This document shows, in pieces, positions 8,351 to 16,505 of a stretch of DNA of 45,708 nucleotides; position 1 is the stretch's first letter; each line of letters starts with the position of its first letter. The position numbers and the translations under genes are program-made. The notes beneath the pieces were generated by a model, which saw nothing but the letters and a program-made list of their open reading frames with translations, was not told where the DNA came from and searched no databases. Origin of the DNA: Streptomyces sp. NRRL F-2664 (GTDB lineage Bacteria > Actinomycetota > Actinomycetes > Streptomycetales > Streptomycetaceae); assembly GCF_000719345.1 (NCBI RefSeq), contig NZ_JOFX01000046.1, positions 1-45,708 of the forward strand. Direction: 5' to 3'.

Positions 8351-8971
8351 ATGGTGTCCGGGCGTCGGATCAGGTTCACCGCGGTGCTGGTGGTCGTCGT
8401 GTTCGCGTTGACGGGGTTCTCGTCGCACGGCGGTGGCAGCGGCGGGAAGAGCAAGAGCGGCAAGAGCAAGGGCAGTGGCGGCGGCTGCTCCAGTTCCAAG
8501 AGCAAGAAGAAGAGCGGCGGCGGGAACGGCAGTACGGCCTCCGCGGCGCCCACCGGTTCGGCGAGCCCGAGCGGCGACCCGGCCACCGTGGTCGTGCTCA
8601 CCTGCACCCGTTCCGGTGCGCCGGTCACCACGCTCCGGTTCACCTCCCGCCTCGACCGCAGGGCGACCGTCGAGGTCGACCTCCGCCGTGAGGGCGCCGG
8701 CGGCGCGGCCGTCGAGTCCGAGGTGGTCCGGGTGGAACTGGGGGCGCGCGAGACCCGCACGGTCGACGTGCCGCTCGACGAGCCCGCGCGGGCCGCCGAG
8801 GTGAAGAACTGCCGGCTCGGGCAGCCCACCACCCGCGGCTCCGCGCCGGCCGCCACGCGCACGCCGGGCGCCGGGTCCGGTTCCGCTCCCGGCTCCGCCT
8901 CCGGCGGGTCCACCAGGACCGGGGAGGCGGAGGCGGTTCCCCGCCCGAAGACGTCCCGCAAGCCCCGCTGA
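8351..8971 (+). CDS. Small secreted or membrane-anchored protein of unknown function
   Basis: The 206-residue product has a short basic start and a hydrophobic segment (RFTAVLVVVVFALTGFSS, about 8-25) that could be a signal peptide or anchor; no lipobox Cys is present. A Gly/Ser/Lys-rich stretch (about 26-60) follows, then a compact domain of about 90 residues with two Cys (VVVLTCTRSG and VKNCRLG) and alternating hydrophobic strands, and a Thr/Ser/Pro/Gly tail. The N-terminal repeats GKSKSGKSKGSGGG suggest a flexible linker. A good ribosome binding site (GGGGGAGGGGG at about 8332-8342) supports the ATG. No family was recognised. Confidence 0.75.
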   Translation: MVSGRRIRFTAVLVVVVFALTGFSSHGGGSGGKSKSGKSKGSGGGCSSSKSKKKSGGGNGSTASAAPTGSASPSGDPATVVVLTCTRSGAPVTTLRFTSRLDRRATVEVDLRREGAGGAAVESEVVRVELGARETRTVDVPLDEPARAAEVKNCRLGQPTTRGSAPAATRTPGAGSGSAPGSASGGSTRTGEAEAVPRPKTSRKPR

Positions 8972-8986
8972 GGGACGTTCTCAGCG
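8966..8986. terminator. Bidirectional hairpin covering both stop codons
   Basis: CGCTGAG and CTCAGCG form a 7-bp stem with a 7-base loop. The arms contain the stop codon of the plus-strand secreted protein and border that of the minus-strand enoyl-CoA hydratase, so one hairpin could serve both. Confidence 0.55.
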
Positions 8987-9757
8987 CAGGCGGGGTTCCG
9001 GGGCCGTGCGGCGGCCCGCGAACAGCTCCGCCTGCCGGTCCGGCGGCAGGTTGCCCAGCGCGATCAGGGCCGGGGCCTGGGACAGGGCCTGCTGGAGCGC
9101 GGCCTGCTTCGCCGACCACAGGGCCCGCACGGTGCCCTGCACGGCCTGCGTCGGGAAGCCGGCCAGGGTCTGCGCCGCCCGCAGGGCCGCCGGGAGCAGC
9201 CCGCCGGGGGCGGCCAGTTCCGAGACCAGGCCGATCTCGTGGGCCCGGCGCGCCGTGAGGCGTTCGGCGGTGCCCATGAGGGACATCCGGGCCGCCTCGC
9301 CGAAGGGCATGCGCTGCGCCATGTGGACGGCCTCGTACGCGCTGACCATGCCGTAGCTGGTGTGCGGGTCGAAGAAGGTGGCGGTCTCGGAGGCGATGAG
9401 GAACTCCGCCTCGCCCAGCAGGTAGAAGGCCCCGCCGCAGGCCATGCCGTTGACGGCGGCGACCACCGGTTTCCACAGGTCGCAGGACTTGGGGCCGATC
9501 GCGATCAGCGGGTCGTCGGCCGAGTAGGGGGACGGGGGCTGCGGTACGTCGACGCCGCGGTCGATGCCGGTGCAGAACGCGGCCGTGCCGGCGCCGGTCA
9601 GTACGACCGCCCGCACCTCCTCGGCGAACCGCAGCTCCCGCCACGCCTCGCCCAGTTCCGCGGCGGTGGCCAGGTCGACGGCGTTGTGCCGGTGCTCGCG
9701 GTCCAGGGTGACGACGGCGACCCCGGTGCTCTTGTCGCGTTCCACCCGCAGGCTCAT
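8981..9757 (-). CDS. Enoyl-CoA hydratase/isomerase (crotonase family)
   Basis: This 258-residue crotonase-fold enzyme probably hydrates an enoyl-CoA. It starts MSLRVERDKSTGVAVVTLDREHRHNAVDL, and the oxyanion-hole regions are GTAAFCTGIDRGVD and AVNGMACGGAFYLLGEAEFLIAS. Two-thirds through, the family pattern continues with FGEAARMSLMGTAERLTARRAHEIGLVSEL. The first catalytic Glu of classic hydratases is not obvious, so isomerase or other crotonase chemistry is possible. Its ATG overlaps the TGA of the DUF35 gene by four bases (ATGA), making it the last gene of the thiolase-DUF35-crotonase operon under operator site 3. Confidence 0.9.
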   Translation of the reverse strand: MSLRVERDKSTGVAVVTLDREHRHNAVDLATAAELGEAWRELRFAEEVRAVVLTGAGTAAFCTGIDRGVDVPQPPSPYSADDPLIAIGPKSCDLWKPVVAAVNGMACGGAFYLLGEAEFLIASETATFFDPHTSYGMVSAYEAVHMAQRMPFGEAARMSLMGTAERLTARRAHEIGLVSELAAPGGLLPAALRAAQTLAGFPTQAVQGTVRALWSAKQAALQQALSQAPALIALGNLPPDRQAELFAGRRTAPEPRLR

Positions 9758-10218
9758 GACTTCTCCAACAGCCAGCGCGGCACGGTCGTCCCGCCCTGTG
9801 CGGTGAAGGCCACCTGGACGCGGGCGCCGATGCGCAGCCGGGCCGGGTCCAGGGAGTCGAGGGGGGCGTCGGCGGAGGTGACCAGGTTCCCGGCGAGGCG
9901 GATGTGCGGGGCGTCGGCGAGCTCGACGAGGACCACGTTGTACGGGGCCTGCGCGGCGTAGGCGGGCAACAGCGGCGGGTGCGGCAGGACGTAGGACCAG
10001 ATGCGGCCGCGGCCGCTCATGCGGCGCCACTCGCTGTCGAAGGACCGGCAGTGCGGGCAGCAGGGGCGGGGCGGGAAACGCAGCCGGCCGCAGGCGGTGC
10101 AGGCCTGGACGCGCAGTTCGCCACGGGCGGCGTACTCCCAGAAGGGGGCGCCGTCCTCGTCGGGGACGGGCCGGAGCAGGGCGTCCGCGGTCGCGGCGGC
10201 TTCGGGTGCGGTGGTCAT
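9754..10218 (-). CDS. Zn-ribbon/OB-fold DUF35 protein, likely partner of the upstream thiolase-like enzyme
   Basis: The 154-residue protein has a rubredoxin-like zinc ribbon (CTACGRLRFPPRPCCPHC, four Cys in CxxC pairs at about 40-57) followed by an OB-fold (GRGRIWSYVLPH ... ARVQVAFTAQGG). DUF35 proteins of this type bind thiolase-superfamily enzymes; in steroid side-chain breakdown the DUF35 part of ChsH2 is needed by the aldolase Ltp2. Here the domain is free-standing, seven bases after the thiolase-like gene and overlapping the crotonase gene by four bases. The order strongly suggests a complex with the product of the 10226-11377 gene. Confidence 0.93.
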   Translation of the reverse strand: MTTAPEAAATADALLRPVPDEDGAPFWEYAARGELRVQACTACGRLRFPPRPCCPHCRSFDSEWRRMSGRGRIWSYVLPHPPLLPAYAAQAPYNVVLVELADAPHIRLAGNLVTSADAPLDSLDPARLRIGARVQVAFTAQGGTTVPRWLLEKS

Positions 10219-10225
10219 CGGTCGG

Positions 10226-11377
10226 TCAGCTCCTCAGCAGGATCGCGGACGTGGGGACGCCTTCGCCGGCCGTGACCAGGCAGGTCTCGGCGTCCGGTAC
10301 CTGGGCGGTGGAGACGCCGCGCAGTTGCTTGACGCCCTCGTTGATCAGGTTGAAGCCGTGCACGTACGCCTCGCTGAGCCCGCCGCCGCCGGTGTTGAGG
10401 GGGAGCCGGCCGCCCAGTTCCAGGGCGCCGCCCTCGGTGAAGGCGGCGCCCTCTCCGCGGCCGCAGAAGCCGTAGCCCTCCAGGGAGAGCGGGATGAGCG
10501 GGGTGAAGGCGTCGTAGATCTGGGCGACGTGGACGTCGGCCGGGCCGAAGTCGGCCTGCTTCCACAGGTGCCGGGCGGCGGTCCAGGCGGGACCGGACAG
10601 GGGGTCGTCGTTCCAGTAGTTGACCATGCCGTGGTGCTGGGAGGGCAGGCCCTGGGCGGCGGCGTGGACGTAGACGGGCCGGTGGCGGCAGTCACGGGCG
10701 CGTTCGGCGGAGACGATCACGCAGGCGAGGGCCCCGTCGGTCTCCAGGCAGTTGTCGAAGAGGCAGAGCGGGTCGCTGATCATGCGGGAGGTCATGTACA
10801 TCTCGCGGGTCAGCGGGCGTTCGTACATCATCGCGGCGGGGTTGGCGTTGGCCCGGTTGCGGCAGGCCATGGCCACGTTGAAGAGGTGGTCGCGGGTGGC
10901 GCCGTACTCGTGCATGTAGCGGCGGGCCAGCATGCCGATCTCGTCGGCGGGGCGCAGCAGGCCGAAGGGCCGGGTCCACTGGCCGGGGGTGGGCAGTTGG
11001 ACGGCGGTGTTCTTCCAGGGGCGCGGGCCGGAGCCGCGTTTGCGGGAGCGCCAGGCGACGCCGACGGTGGCCTGGCCGGTGGCGACGGCGGCGGCGAGGT
11101 GGCCGACCGTGGCGCAGGAGCCGCCGCCGCCGTAGCCGATCTTGGAGAAGAAGGTGACGTCGCCGGCGCCGATGGCCTTCGCGACCTCGACCTCGTCGGT
11201 CTCCTCCATGGTGTAGGAGGAGAAGGCGTCGACCTCGGAGGGGTCGATGCCCGCGTCGGCGAGGGCCGCGAGAACGGCCCGGCAGGCCAGTTCCTTCTCG
11301 GACTGCGGCAGCCGTTTGGCGAAGGCGGTCTGGCCGATGCCGACTATCGCCGTCGCGTCCTTGAGCGTTGCCGCCAT
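10226..11377 (-). CDS. Thiolase-superfamily protein, probable Ltp2-like retro-aldolase
   Basis: The 383-residue protein has the thiolase-superfamily start (TAIVGIGQTAF), IYDAFTPL with Tyr288 and GGGGLSEAYVHG with Tyr338. The two tyrosines are exactly 50 residues apart, as remembered for the catalytic Tyr294/Tyr344 of the steroid side-chain aldolase Ltp2. The HP motif of true thiolases is absent at the second position. A Cys remains in GGGGSCATVGH (residue 88). With the DUF35 gene directly downstream, a retro-aldol cleavage of a beta-hydroxyacyl-CoA is the best guess. The ATG at 11377 is preferred to a GTG six bases upstream because CCGGAGG then has normal spacing. First gene of its operon, under operator site 3. 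Confidence 0.9.
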   Translation of the reverse strand: MAATLKDATAIVGIGQTAFAKRLPQSEKELACRAVLAALADAGIDPSEVDAFSSYTMEETDEVEVAKAIGAGDVTFFSKIGYGGGGSCATVGHLAAAVATGQATVGVAWRSRKRGSGPRPWKNTAVQLPTPGQWTRPFGLLRPADEIGMLARRYMHEYGATRDHLFNVAMACRNRANANPAAMMYERPLTREMYMTSRMISDPLCLFDNCLETDGALACVIVSAERARDCRHRPVYVHAAAQGLPSQHHGMVNYWNDDPLSGPAWTAARHLWKQADFGPADVHVAQIYDAFTPLIPLSLEGYGFCGRGEGAAFTEGGALELGGRLPLNTGGGGLSEAYVHGFNLINEGVKQLRGVSTAQVPDAETCLVTAGEGVPTSAILLRS

Positions 11378-11430
11378 CGCCACCTCCGGGGAGTGCGCCA
11401 GTACTGACAGCCGCGAAGGCTACAGCTAAT

Positions 11431-11445
11431 CTGACGGATAGTCAG
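11431..11445. promoter_or_regulatory. Operator site 3, CTGACG-N3-AGTCAG (between aldolase operon and acyl-CoA ligase)
   Basis: CTGACGGATAGTCAG matches the shared palindrome with one deviation in the right half. It lies between the divergent aldolase operon (53 bp to its ATG) and the acyl-CoA ligase (28 bp to its ATG) and could control both. Confidence 0.72.
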
Positions 11446-11473
11446 CTACTGGGTTCGCGGGAGGGTGGCACGC

Positions 11474-13162
11474 ATGGGCGACGACGGGCCGCGCGAGGAC
11501 GTGCGCGACAGCGTGGGTGAGGACGCCGGCCGGGGCTCCGCCGAGGGCTCCGGCGAGGACGAGCGCGGAGACCTGCGCTGGGGGACCATCGCCGGACTCG
11601 TCCGGTCGGCGGCGGCGCAGTACGCCGACCTGGAGGCCGTCGTCGACGGGCGCGTCCGCATCCGCTACGCCCAGCTCGGCGAGCGCGTCGAGCGCGCCGC
11701 GGCGGCCTGCATGGCCGCCGGGGTGGAACCGGGCGACCGGGTCGCCGTCTGGGCCCCCAACACCCTGGACTGGATCGTCTCGGCCCTCGGCGCCGTCTCG
11801 GCGGGCGCCGTCCTCGTCCCCCTGAACACCCGTTTCAAGGGCGCGGAAGCGGCATACGTCCTGCAGCGCAGCCGGGCCCGGCTGCTCTTCGTGACCGGCA
11901 CCTTCCTCGGCACCTCCTACGTCGCCTCACTGCGCCGGGCCGCCGCCGAAGGGTCCGGCAGCGGACCCCTGCCCGGACTGCCGCACCTGGAACAGGTCGT
12001 CGTCCTCGCCGAGGACGCCCCCGACACCTTCCGCACCTGGAAGGACTTCCTAGCCGGCGGGGACCGGGTCCCGGCGCAGGCCGTCCGCGAGCGCGCCGAG
12101 GCCGTCCGCCCGGACGCCCCCTCCGACATCATCTTCACCTCCGGCACCACCGGCAGCCCCAAGGGCGCGGTCATCACCCACGCCCAGTCCCTGCGCTGCT
12201 ACGCCGTGTGGAGCGAGCTCGCCGGTCTGCGCGAGGGCGACCGCTACCTGATCGTGAACCCCTTCTTCCACACCTTCGGCTACAAGGCCGGGATCCTCGC
12301 CTGCCTGATGCGCGGCGCGACGATGGTCCCCCAGCCCGTCTTCAACGTGGACACCGTCCTCGCCAACGTCGCCGCCGAGCGGATCTCCGTTCTGCCCGGA
12401 CCGCCGACCCTGCACCAGTCCCTGCTGGACCACCCCCAGCGCGACCACCACGACCTGTCGGCCCTGCGCCTGGTCGTGACCGGTGCGGCCGTGGTCCCGC
12501 TGCGGCTCGTCGAGCGGCTGCGCGGCGAGCTGCGCATCGGGACCGTTCTGACCGCCTACGGACTCTCCGAGGCGGGCGGCATCGTCACCATGTGCCGCCG
12601 CGACGACCCCGCCGAGACCGTCTCCGCCACTTCCGGCCGGCCCATCCCGGACACCGAGGTGGCGGTCCTCGACAGCGCCGGACACCCCCTGCCGCCCTGC
12701 CGTGCGGGTGAGATCGCGGTCCGCGGCCACCACGTCATGCAGGGGTACTTCGAGGACCCCGACGCGACGGCCGCGGCGATCACCCCGGACGGCTGGCTGC
12801 GCACCGGGGACGTGGGCGTACTCGACGAGCGCGGCAACCTGCGGATCACCGACCGGATCAAGGACATGTTCATCGTCGGCGGCTTCAACGCCTACCCCGC
12901 CGAGATCGAGCAGCTCCTCGGCCTGCACCCGGACGTCGCCGACGTCGCGGTCGTCGGCATCCCGGACCCGCGGCTCGGCGAGGTCGGCAAGGCCTACGCC
13001 GTGCGCCGCCCCGGTTCCACCCTCACCGCCGACGACCTCATCGCCTGGTCCCGCCGGGAGATGGCCAACTACAAGGTCCCGCGCGCGGTGGAGTTCGTCA
13101 CCGAACTCCCCCGCAACGCGAGCGGCAAGATCCTCAAACGCGAACTCCGCGCCCGCCCGTGA
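11474..13162 (+). CDS. Acyl-CoA synthetase (AMP-forming), FadD-type
   Basis: The 562-residue adenylating enzyme would activate a carboxylic acid as acyl-AMP and transfer it to CoA. Signatures are the P-loop IIFTSGTTGSPKGAV (about 218-232), YGLSEAGG, the hinge region GWLRTGDVGVLDERGNLRITDRIKD and the C-terminal catalytic Lys552 (NASGKILKREL). Length and order are normal for FadD3/FadD17-like ligases. The first 35 or so residues are acidic and Gly-rich, not part of the fold. The ATG at 11474 has GGGAGG nine bases upstream; a GTG at 11465 is less likely. Operator site 3 lies 28 bp upstream, so the gene that feeds the pathway appears co-regulated with the aldolase operon. Confidence 0.94.
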   Translation: MGDDGPREDVRDSVGEDAGRGSAEGSGEDERGDLRWGTIAGLVRSAAAQYADLEAVVDGRVRIRYAQLGERVERAAAACMAAGVEPGDRVAVWAPNTLDWIVSALGAVSAGAVLVPLNTRFKGAEAAYVLQRSRARLLFVTGTFLGTSYVASLRRAAAEGSGSGPLPGLPHLEQVVVLAEDAPDTFRTWKDFLAGGDRVPAQAVRERAEAVRPDAPSDIIFTSGTTGSPKGAVITHAQSLRCYAVWSELAGLREGDRYLIVNPFFHTFGYKAGILACLMRGATMVPQPVFNVDTVLANVAAERISVLPGPPTLHQSLLDHPQRDHHDLSALRLVVTGAAVVPLRLVERLRGELRIGTVLTAYGLSEAGGIVTMCRRDDPAETVSATSGRPIPDTEVAVLDSAGHPLPPCRAGEIAVRGHHVMQGYFEDPDATAAAITPDGWLRTGDVGVLDERGNLRITDRIKDMFIVGGFNAYPAEIEQLLGLHPDVADVAVVGIPDPRLGEVGKAYAVRRPGSTLTADDLIAWSRREMANYKVPRAVEFVTELPRNASGKILKRELRARP

Positions 13163-13189
13163 CCCCCGCCGACGGCCGCCGCGCCCGGG

Positions 13190-13999
13190 TCAGCGGGCGT
13201 AGGAGCCCAGACCCACCAGGCAGTACACGTACTGGTTGAGGACGAGCGAGCCGCGCATGTAGCGGTAGGAGAAGGCGTACTGGGTCTTCGGGTTGTCGTT
13301 GCAGCTGTTGAGGTCCGAGGTGCCGGGGATGCTCTCGATCACCCGGTAGTGGGCGTCGGACGCTGAGCAGGGGACCTCCTCGACGCCGCTGACGCTGCGC
13401 GGGGTGGTCGAGTCCGGCAGCTGTCCGTTGAGGCAGGTGCCGCGGTCGAAGGGGCTGGGCTCGGGGCTCGGCTCGGCGCTCGGCACGGGAACGTACGGGG
13501 TGGTGGCGGCCGCTGCGGGGGCCGACGGCCAGGGTTCGGGCGGGGAGGGCGTGGCGGCTTCGGCGGGCGAGGGGGACCAGGAGGACGACCAGGTGGGCGT
13601 GGCGTCCGCGGCGGGCTTGGCGTCCGAGCCGCCGTCGCCGTCGCTCAGCACGAAGAAGCCGATGACCAGGGCCGCGACGACGGCGAGCCCCACCAGGCAG
13701 CCGCGTCCGCCGCCGGTCGCCGGGCTGGTGGCCGCGGCCGGATGCGGGGCGGGCCGCTGCCCGCCCGCCGCGGTCGGGGGAGAGACACCCCCGGCCCCCG
13801 CGATCCAGGCGGCGCCCGCCCCGGAGACGTGGATCCGCAGCAGCACCTCCTCCGCGCCGACGCGGACCGTGACGCGATCGCCGTGCCGGCAGGGCGGGAT
13901 GCGCAGCCGGACCGGCCCCGTCGGTAGTTCCACGGGGAGGATCACACCGTAGGTGGCCTGCTGGGGCGTGATCGTGATGAGCATTTCCTGTGACGACAC
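13190..13999 (-). CDS. Membrane-anchored protein with extracellular Cys-containing domain, unknown function
   Basis: The 269-residue protein starts with a beta-rich cytoplasmic segment of about 60 residues (ITITPQQATYGVILPVELPTGPVRLRIPP), which resembles the small sugar- or peptide-binding strands in other streptomycete membrane proteins but was not identified. A transmembrane helix follows (GCLVGLAVVAALVIGFFVLS, about 103-122), then a Ser/Pro-rich spacer. The C-terminal domain has four Cys (CLNGQLP, VPCSAS, NSCNDN, YCLVGLG), reminiscent of LppU-type proteins. The GTG at 13999 was chosen because GGAG stands at proper distance; a TTG at 14011 has none. Convergent with the acyl-CoA ligase. Confidence 0.75.
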   Translation of the reverse strand: MSSQEMLITITPQQATYGVILPVELPTGPVRLRIPPCRHGDRVTVRVGAEEVLLRIHVSGAGAAWIAGAGGVSPPTAAGGQRPAPHPAAATSPATGGGRGCLVGLAVVAALVIGFFVLSDGDGGSDAKPAADATPTWSSSWSPSPAEAATPSPPEPWPSAPAAAATTPYVPVPSAEPSPEPSPFDRGTCLNGQLPDSTTPRSVSGVEEVPCSASDAHYRVIESIPGTSDLNSCNDNPKTQYAFSYRYMRGSLVLNQYVYCLVGLGSYAR

Positions 14000-14047
14000 C
14001 GGCTGCTCCAAGGCGTGAGGGTGGTACGCAGGCTGCCTGACGGCTTC

Positions 14048-14563
14048 TCACGGATTGTGCCGGGTGTCCCGATGGTGACGCAGGCGTTCCGCCCAGGGGG
14101 TGTTGCGAAAGTCCCGCACGGCGCCCACGGCACCCGGCACGCACTCTCGCCGCACCGGCCGAAGCCCCGAGTACGCCCAGTCGGAGGTGTGAGTACGACG
14201 TGTGCACGTGCCGGGCCTCGGGACCAGGGCCAGAATCCCCACGGCATCCGCCGCTGCGGGGCCGAGATCCTGCTCGGGCAAACGGCCCGGCAGATGCAGG
14301 GCGTCGGTGACCAGGGCGTCCACCAGTTGGAAGCGTGCCTGCTCGTCGTTCCAGGCGATGCGGGGTGTGCCCGGATCGGCGTAGTCGTGGGCCCCGCAGT
14401 ACGCTGCGGCCACGGTGCCGGCGCCGGGCACTTCGCGGATCACCCGGCAGGCCGGGACCAACTCCCGGCACGCCGCCCACACATCCGGCCCCACTGGGTC
14501 ATTGCGCGCCTGCCCCATCACGCCCGCAACTCGGGCCCGGGTCAGGGCCGTGGAGCAGGACAT
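14048..14563 (-). CDS. Hypothetical protein of 171 residues
   Basis: No family was recognised. The reading frame keeps a strong G/C third-position bias through its length (for example GCC CTG GTC ACC GAC GCC CTG), which argues that it is real. The middle portion (AYCGAHDYADPGTPRIAWNDEQARFQLVDALVTDALHLPG) is well-mixed soluble protein sequence, and the C terminus is Arg/His-rich (ERLRHHRDTRHNP). There is no signal peptide or membrane segment. The start is uncertain: the ATG at 14563 has GAGGG upstream, and a GTG at 14581 is also possible. It diverges from the endonuclease/phosphatase gene. Confidence 0.5.
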   Translation of the reverse strand: MSCSTALTRARVAGVMGQARNDPVGPDVWAACRELVPACRVIREVPGAGTVAAAYCGAHDYADPGTPRIAWNDEQARFQLVDALVTDALHLPGRLPEQDLGPAAADAVGILALVPRPGTCTRRTHTSDWAYSGLRPVRRECVPGAVGAVRDFRNTPWAERLRHHRDTRHNP

Positions 14564-14681
14564 CGCGGGGGCCCTCACCACCCGGCCCCAAAATCTTCAT
14601 CTGTCTCCCAGGAGCGGCCCGCTCCGTTGGACAGCTCCCCGGCGCACTCCCAGAATCGTCGAAAGTGTGAGGAGGTGCGCC

Positions 14682-15779
14682 ATGAGCATCCGCATCGGCA
14701 CCTTCAACGCCGAGAACCTCTTCCAGCGGCCGGTCGCCTTCGGCATCGACGACGAGGAGCGGCGCAACAAGGTACTCCAGGACTTCAAACGGCTCGTCGA
14801 GATCCTCGACAAGGACGCGTACACGGCCGACGACAAGGGGGAGATCATCGAGATCCTCCTGGCGCACAGCATCGACGTCCGCCCGGAGCTCTCCACCAAG
14901 ACGATCCTGGTGAACGAGCCCAAGGGCAGGGCCCGGCTGCTCACAGGGGAGGGCAGCGGCGTCCAGGTCAGGGAAGAGGCGACGGGGCGGGATGCCTGGG
15001 TCGGCTGGGCCGAGCTGGTCCGCAGGGACCTCTCCCTGGACGCCATCGGGAACACCGCCAGGGTGATCGCCGAGGTGGACGCCGACATCCTGCTCACGGT
15101 CGAGGTCGAGGACCGGCTCACCCTGGACCGCTTCAACCGACAGGTTCTGGCCGGCCGGCTGGACGGGAAGCGTTATCCGTTCAACCTGCTGATCGACGGG
15201 AACGATGAACGCGGCATCGACGTGAGGCTGTTCAGCCGGCGTCCGATCACCTCCGTACGCTCGCACATCTTCGACAAGAAGAATCCCCGGGACCGCTTCG
15301 GCATCTTCAGCAGGGACTGCCCGGAATTCGAGATCGACATCGACGGCCGGCCGCTGTGGCTGCTGGGGAACCACTTCAAGAGCAAGCGCGGCGGGGGTGG
15401 GGCGGACAAGCGCAAGCTCCAGGGTGAGCGCTGCGCCCAGATCTACCGGGACGCCCTCGAACGCTCGGACCACGTCGTGGTCGCCGGGGACCTCAACGAC
15501 ACCCCGGCCAGCCCGCCGCTCGACTTCCTCCTGAACGCCGGCCTGCAGGACGCGATGAGCCACGGCAGCTACGAGGGGCCGAAGGGCACCCACGGCAAGT
15601 GCAAGGCGGCCGACAAGATCGACTACCTGATGTTCTCGCCGGAGCTGTTCGGCAAGGTGAGCGAGGTGAAGCTGGAGACGCGCGGGATCTTCGAGTTCGG
15701 CGACCCGTTCGACAGCGTGCACGGACCGCACGACCAGGCCTCCGACCACGCGGCCCTGTTCGCCGACCTCGACCTGTGA
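14682..15779 (+). CDS. Endonuclease/exonuclease/phosphatase family protein
   Basis: The 365-residue protein has the DNase I-like fold markers in order: IRIGTFNAENLF at the start, DILLTVEVEDRLTLDRF (metal-binding Glu), WLLGNHFKSK, VVVAGDLNDTP and the terminal HGPHDQASDHAALFADL (catalytic Asp-His). Such enzymes hydrolyse phosphodiesters in DNA, RNA, phospholipids or inositol phosphates; which one is not decided. No signal peptide is visible, so it should act in the cytoplasm. GGAGG six bases before the ATG supports the start. It is monocistronic and followed by a strong hairpin. Confidence 0.88.
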   Translation: MSIRIGTFNAENLFQRPVAFGIDDEERRNKVLQDFKRLVEILDKDAYTADDKGEIIEILLAHSIDVRPELSTKTILVNEPKGRARLLTGEGSGVQVREEATGRDAWVGWAELVRRDLSLDAIGNTARVIAEVDADILLTVEVEDRLTLDRFNRQVLAGRLDGKRYPFNLLIDGNDERGIDVRLFSRRPITSVRSHIFDKKNPRDRFGIFSRDCPEFEIDIDGRPLWLLGNHFKSKRGGGGADKRKLQGERCAQIYRDALERSDHVVVAGDLNDTPASPPLDFLLNAGLQDAMSHGSYEGPKGTHGKCKAADKIDYLMFSPELFGKVSEVKLETRGIFEFGDPFDSVHGPHDQASDHAALFADLDL

Positions 15780-15797
15780 GGGGGCCCGGAAAAGCCG

Positions 15798-15822
15798 GAC
15801 GGCCGCCGCCTCCGCGGCCGTC
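15798..15822. terminator. Hairpin terminator after the endonuclease/phosphatase gene
   Basis: GACGGCCGC and GCGGCCGTC form a perfect 9-bp stem around a 7-base loop, 18 bases after the stop codon. Confidence 0.7.
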
Positions 15823-15917
15823 ACCTGGCGCCCTTGCTGGCCATCGCGCCGGCCGGCCGGCCCCGCAAGGACACCGTCTGCATCGTCGACGGCACCCTGG
15901 TGCCCACCCGTGGCGGC
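15822..15917 (+). pseudogene. Remnant of an IS5-type transposase
   Basis: Translation in one frame gives HLAPLLAIAPAGRPRK followed by DTVCIVDGTLVPTRG. The VDGTLVPTR segment is characteristic of Streptomyces IS5-family transposases, where the Asp is the first residue of the DDE triad. Only about 30 codons survive; the frame runs into the tail of the acetyltransferase gene on the other strand. No terminal inverted repeats were seen. This is an old insertion scar. Confidence 0.5.
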
Positions 15918-15920
15918 GGC

Positions 15921-16391
15921 TCAGCTCAGCGTCAAGTGCACCAGGTCGATCTCCTCGTCACGAGCCCGGGCGAAGCACCGGCTCTTCCCGGTGACGATGA
16001 AGCCGCACTTCTCCAGCACGCGGATGGAGCCGGCATTATCAGCGGCGGCGTCGGCGTGCAGCGGCCGCGCGGGCTCCAGCTCGATCAGCTCGGCAAGGGC
16101 CGCGGTGGCAATGCCCTGGCCCCAATGTGCTCGCCCGATGACGTACGTGACCTCACGCTCCGACGGCGGACCGAAGACAGCGGCGTGCCCTGCCACAGCC
16201 CCGTCGGCGAGGACGGTTCGCACGATCACGGACGAGTCCGAGCGCACCTTTGTCCAGTGCTGGTCGAAGTGGCCACGATCGTAGTGGTACTTCCTGGTCA
16301 CGGCTGCCATGTGCCGCAACTCGGAATCCGTCAGCTGCTGCCAGAAGATCGGCAGGTCACTGTCCTCAAGCTCGCGCAGGGATATGTCCAT
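15921..16391 (-). CDS. GNAT family N-acetyltransferase
   Basis: The 156-residue protein would move an acetyl group from acetyl-CoA to an amine. The start MDISLRELEDSDLPIFWQQ is typical of the RimJ/L-type branch, VTYVIGRAHWGQGIATAAL holds the acetyl-CoA pyrophosphate-binding loop (Gln-Gly-Ile-Ala), and DNAGSIRVLEKCGFIVTGKSR is the usual C-terminal motif. ATG at 16391 was chosen because the fold begins there; the frame stays open 26 codons further upstream. It lies 114 bp behind the methyltransferase in the same direction, with an insertion-sequence scar at its 3' end. The substrate is unknown. Confidence 0.88.
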   Translation of the reverse strand: MDISLRELEDSDLPIFWQQLTDSELRHMAAVTRKYHYDRGHFDQHWTKVRSDSSVIVRTVLADGAVAGHAAVFGPPSEREVTYVIGRAHWGQGIATAALAELIELEPARPLHADAAADNAGSIRVLEKCGFIVTGKSRCFARARDEEIDLVHLTLS

Positions 16392-16505
16392 GGGCGCAGT
16401 CTCACTCTCCAGAAGATCGGTACCCGGGTAGCTGGCTCGGATTGGGCCCAGCTCGCAGTTGCGGGACAACTTTTGGCCGTCCCGTCGGTGAGCGCCTTCG
16501 GCCCG

